This document shows, piece by piece, positions 63,897-64,000 of a stretch of 64,000 nt of DNA; positions within the stretch are counted from its first letter, which is position 1, and each line of letters opens with the position of its first letter. Under the pieces are notes generated by a model, which saw only the letters and a list, made by a program, of their open reading frames with translations, ran no database searches and was not told the origin of the DNA. This DNA comes from a virus, in the IMG/VR virus record IMGVR_UViG_3300027970_000012, positions 1 to 64,000 of that record. One strand, written 5' to 3'. Both the position numbers and the translations under genes were made by a program.

Positions 63897-64000
63897 AACG
63901 TAGCAATAGCTCTCAGGTCACGAATCAATGGAACATTAGATTGACTAGTTCCATTCATCATAATCTTTATTTGATATCCAGTAAATTGAGGCAGAGATTT
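63893..64000 (-). CDS. C-terminus of a baseplate-type structural protein (partial)
   Basis: 35 residues before the TGA: SLPQFTGYQIKIMMNGTSQS and NVPLIRDLRAIATL. YQIKI-M...(S)..N-(V/P)P.I.DLR.IA is the ending I associate with large cyanophage virion proteins with repeated Ig/fibre domains, often baseplate wedge or fibre. The remainder is outside the window. Confidence 0.7.
   Translation of the reverse strand, partial: KSLPQFTGYQIKIMMNGTSQSNVPLIRDLRAIATL

Noticed and set aside
1-64000. CRISPR array, integrase, IS element or tRNA genes
   Set aside because: No regularly spaced direct repeats, transposase or recombinase motifs, or tRNA-like cloverleafs were found by eye; a tRNA scan would be decisive.
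1-64000. Genome-wide stop-codon reassignment to explain in-frame TGA/TAA
   Set aside because: TGA and TAA both end many intact genes here (TGA for nrdA IntN, gp17 and uvsX; TAA for psbA), so recoding is unlikely; local decay or errors are simpler.

Overview
This window is about 64 kb of a T4-like cyanophage (cyanomyovirus, Kyanoviridae type). It carries psbA (photosystem II D1), a short MazG, Hsp20, a 2OG-Fe(II) oxygenase and class I ribonucleotide reductase, together with the T4 core replication and head/tail genes in the order usual for marine Synechococcus/Prochlorococcus phages. The sequence is AT-rich. Every gene is on the minus strand except one homing-endonuclease gene (43182-44690). 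I saw no tRNA, rRNA, CRISPR array, IS element or integrase.

Layout, left to right (transcription runs right to left). 1-6 kb holds a cluster of late genes for basic, low-complexity proteins, several with T4 internal-protein-like N-termini. 6-12.6 kb holds nrdB, a fractured nrdA and gp61 primase. 12.6-17.8 kb holds more late structural or cargo genes, including a nucleotidylyltransferase-like protein. 17.8-28 kb is the replication block: mazG, a fractured gp41 helicase, a 2OG oxygenase, uvsX, gp43, hsp20, regA, gp62, gp44 and DNA ligase. 28-32.4 kb holds small accessory genes, two of them with in-frame stops, and a homing endonuclease. 32.4-34.7 kb is psbA, interrupted by two group I introns. 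34.8-43 kb holds an ATP-grasp protein, gp45, gp46, gp47, gp55, uvsW and uvsY. 43-64 kb is the morphogenesis block: 23, 22, two cargo-like genes, 21, a gp67-like gene, 20, 19, 18, 17 (fractured), 16, 15, 14, 13 and the end of a baseplate-type gene.

The striking feature is the density of self-splicing elements. I count seven inteins in five essential proteins: NrdB (cis), NrdA (split), gp41 (split), UvsX (cis mini-intein), and the terminase large subunit gp17 with two cis inteins and one atypically split intein. There are also two group I introns in psbA. Nearly all sit in catalytic motifs: both Walker A loops, the NrdA radical cysteine, the NrdB iron site, and the terminase motif after Walker B. 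Homing-endonuclease genes or remnants of at least four kinds lie in or beside them (LAGLIDADG inside inteins, GIY-YIG, HNH, Vsr/EDxHD-like). DNA precursor synthesis, replication, recombination and packaging would all depend on protein splicing, and photosystem repair on RNA splicing.

A second theme is a set of late genes whose N-termini resemble the T4 capsid-targeting sequence (MKTYQEFIAE, cut by gp21 after I/L-X-E). In two of them the motif only appears if translation starts at CTG or ACG. Regulation can be read directly: late promoters (ATAAATA or CTAAATA) precede structural genes, sigma-70-like promoters (TTGAC-N17-TATAAT type) precede replication genes, and rho-independent terminators follow psbA, mazG, hsp20, gp23 and one small late gene.
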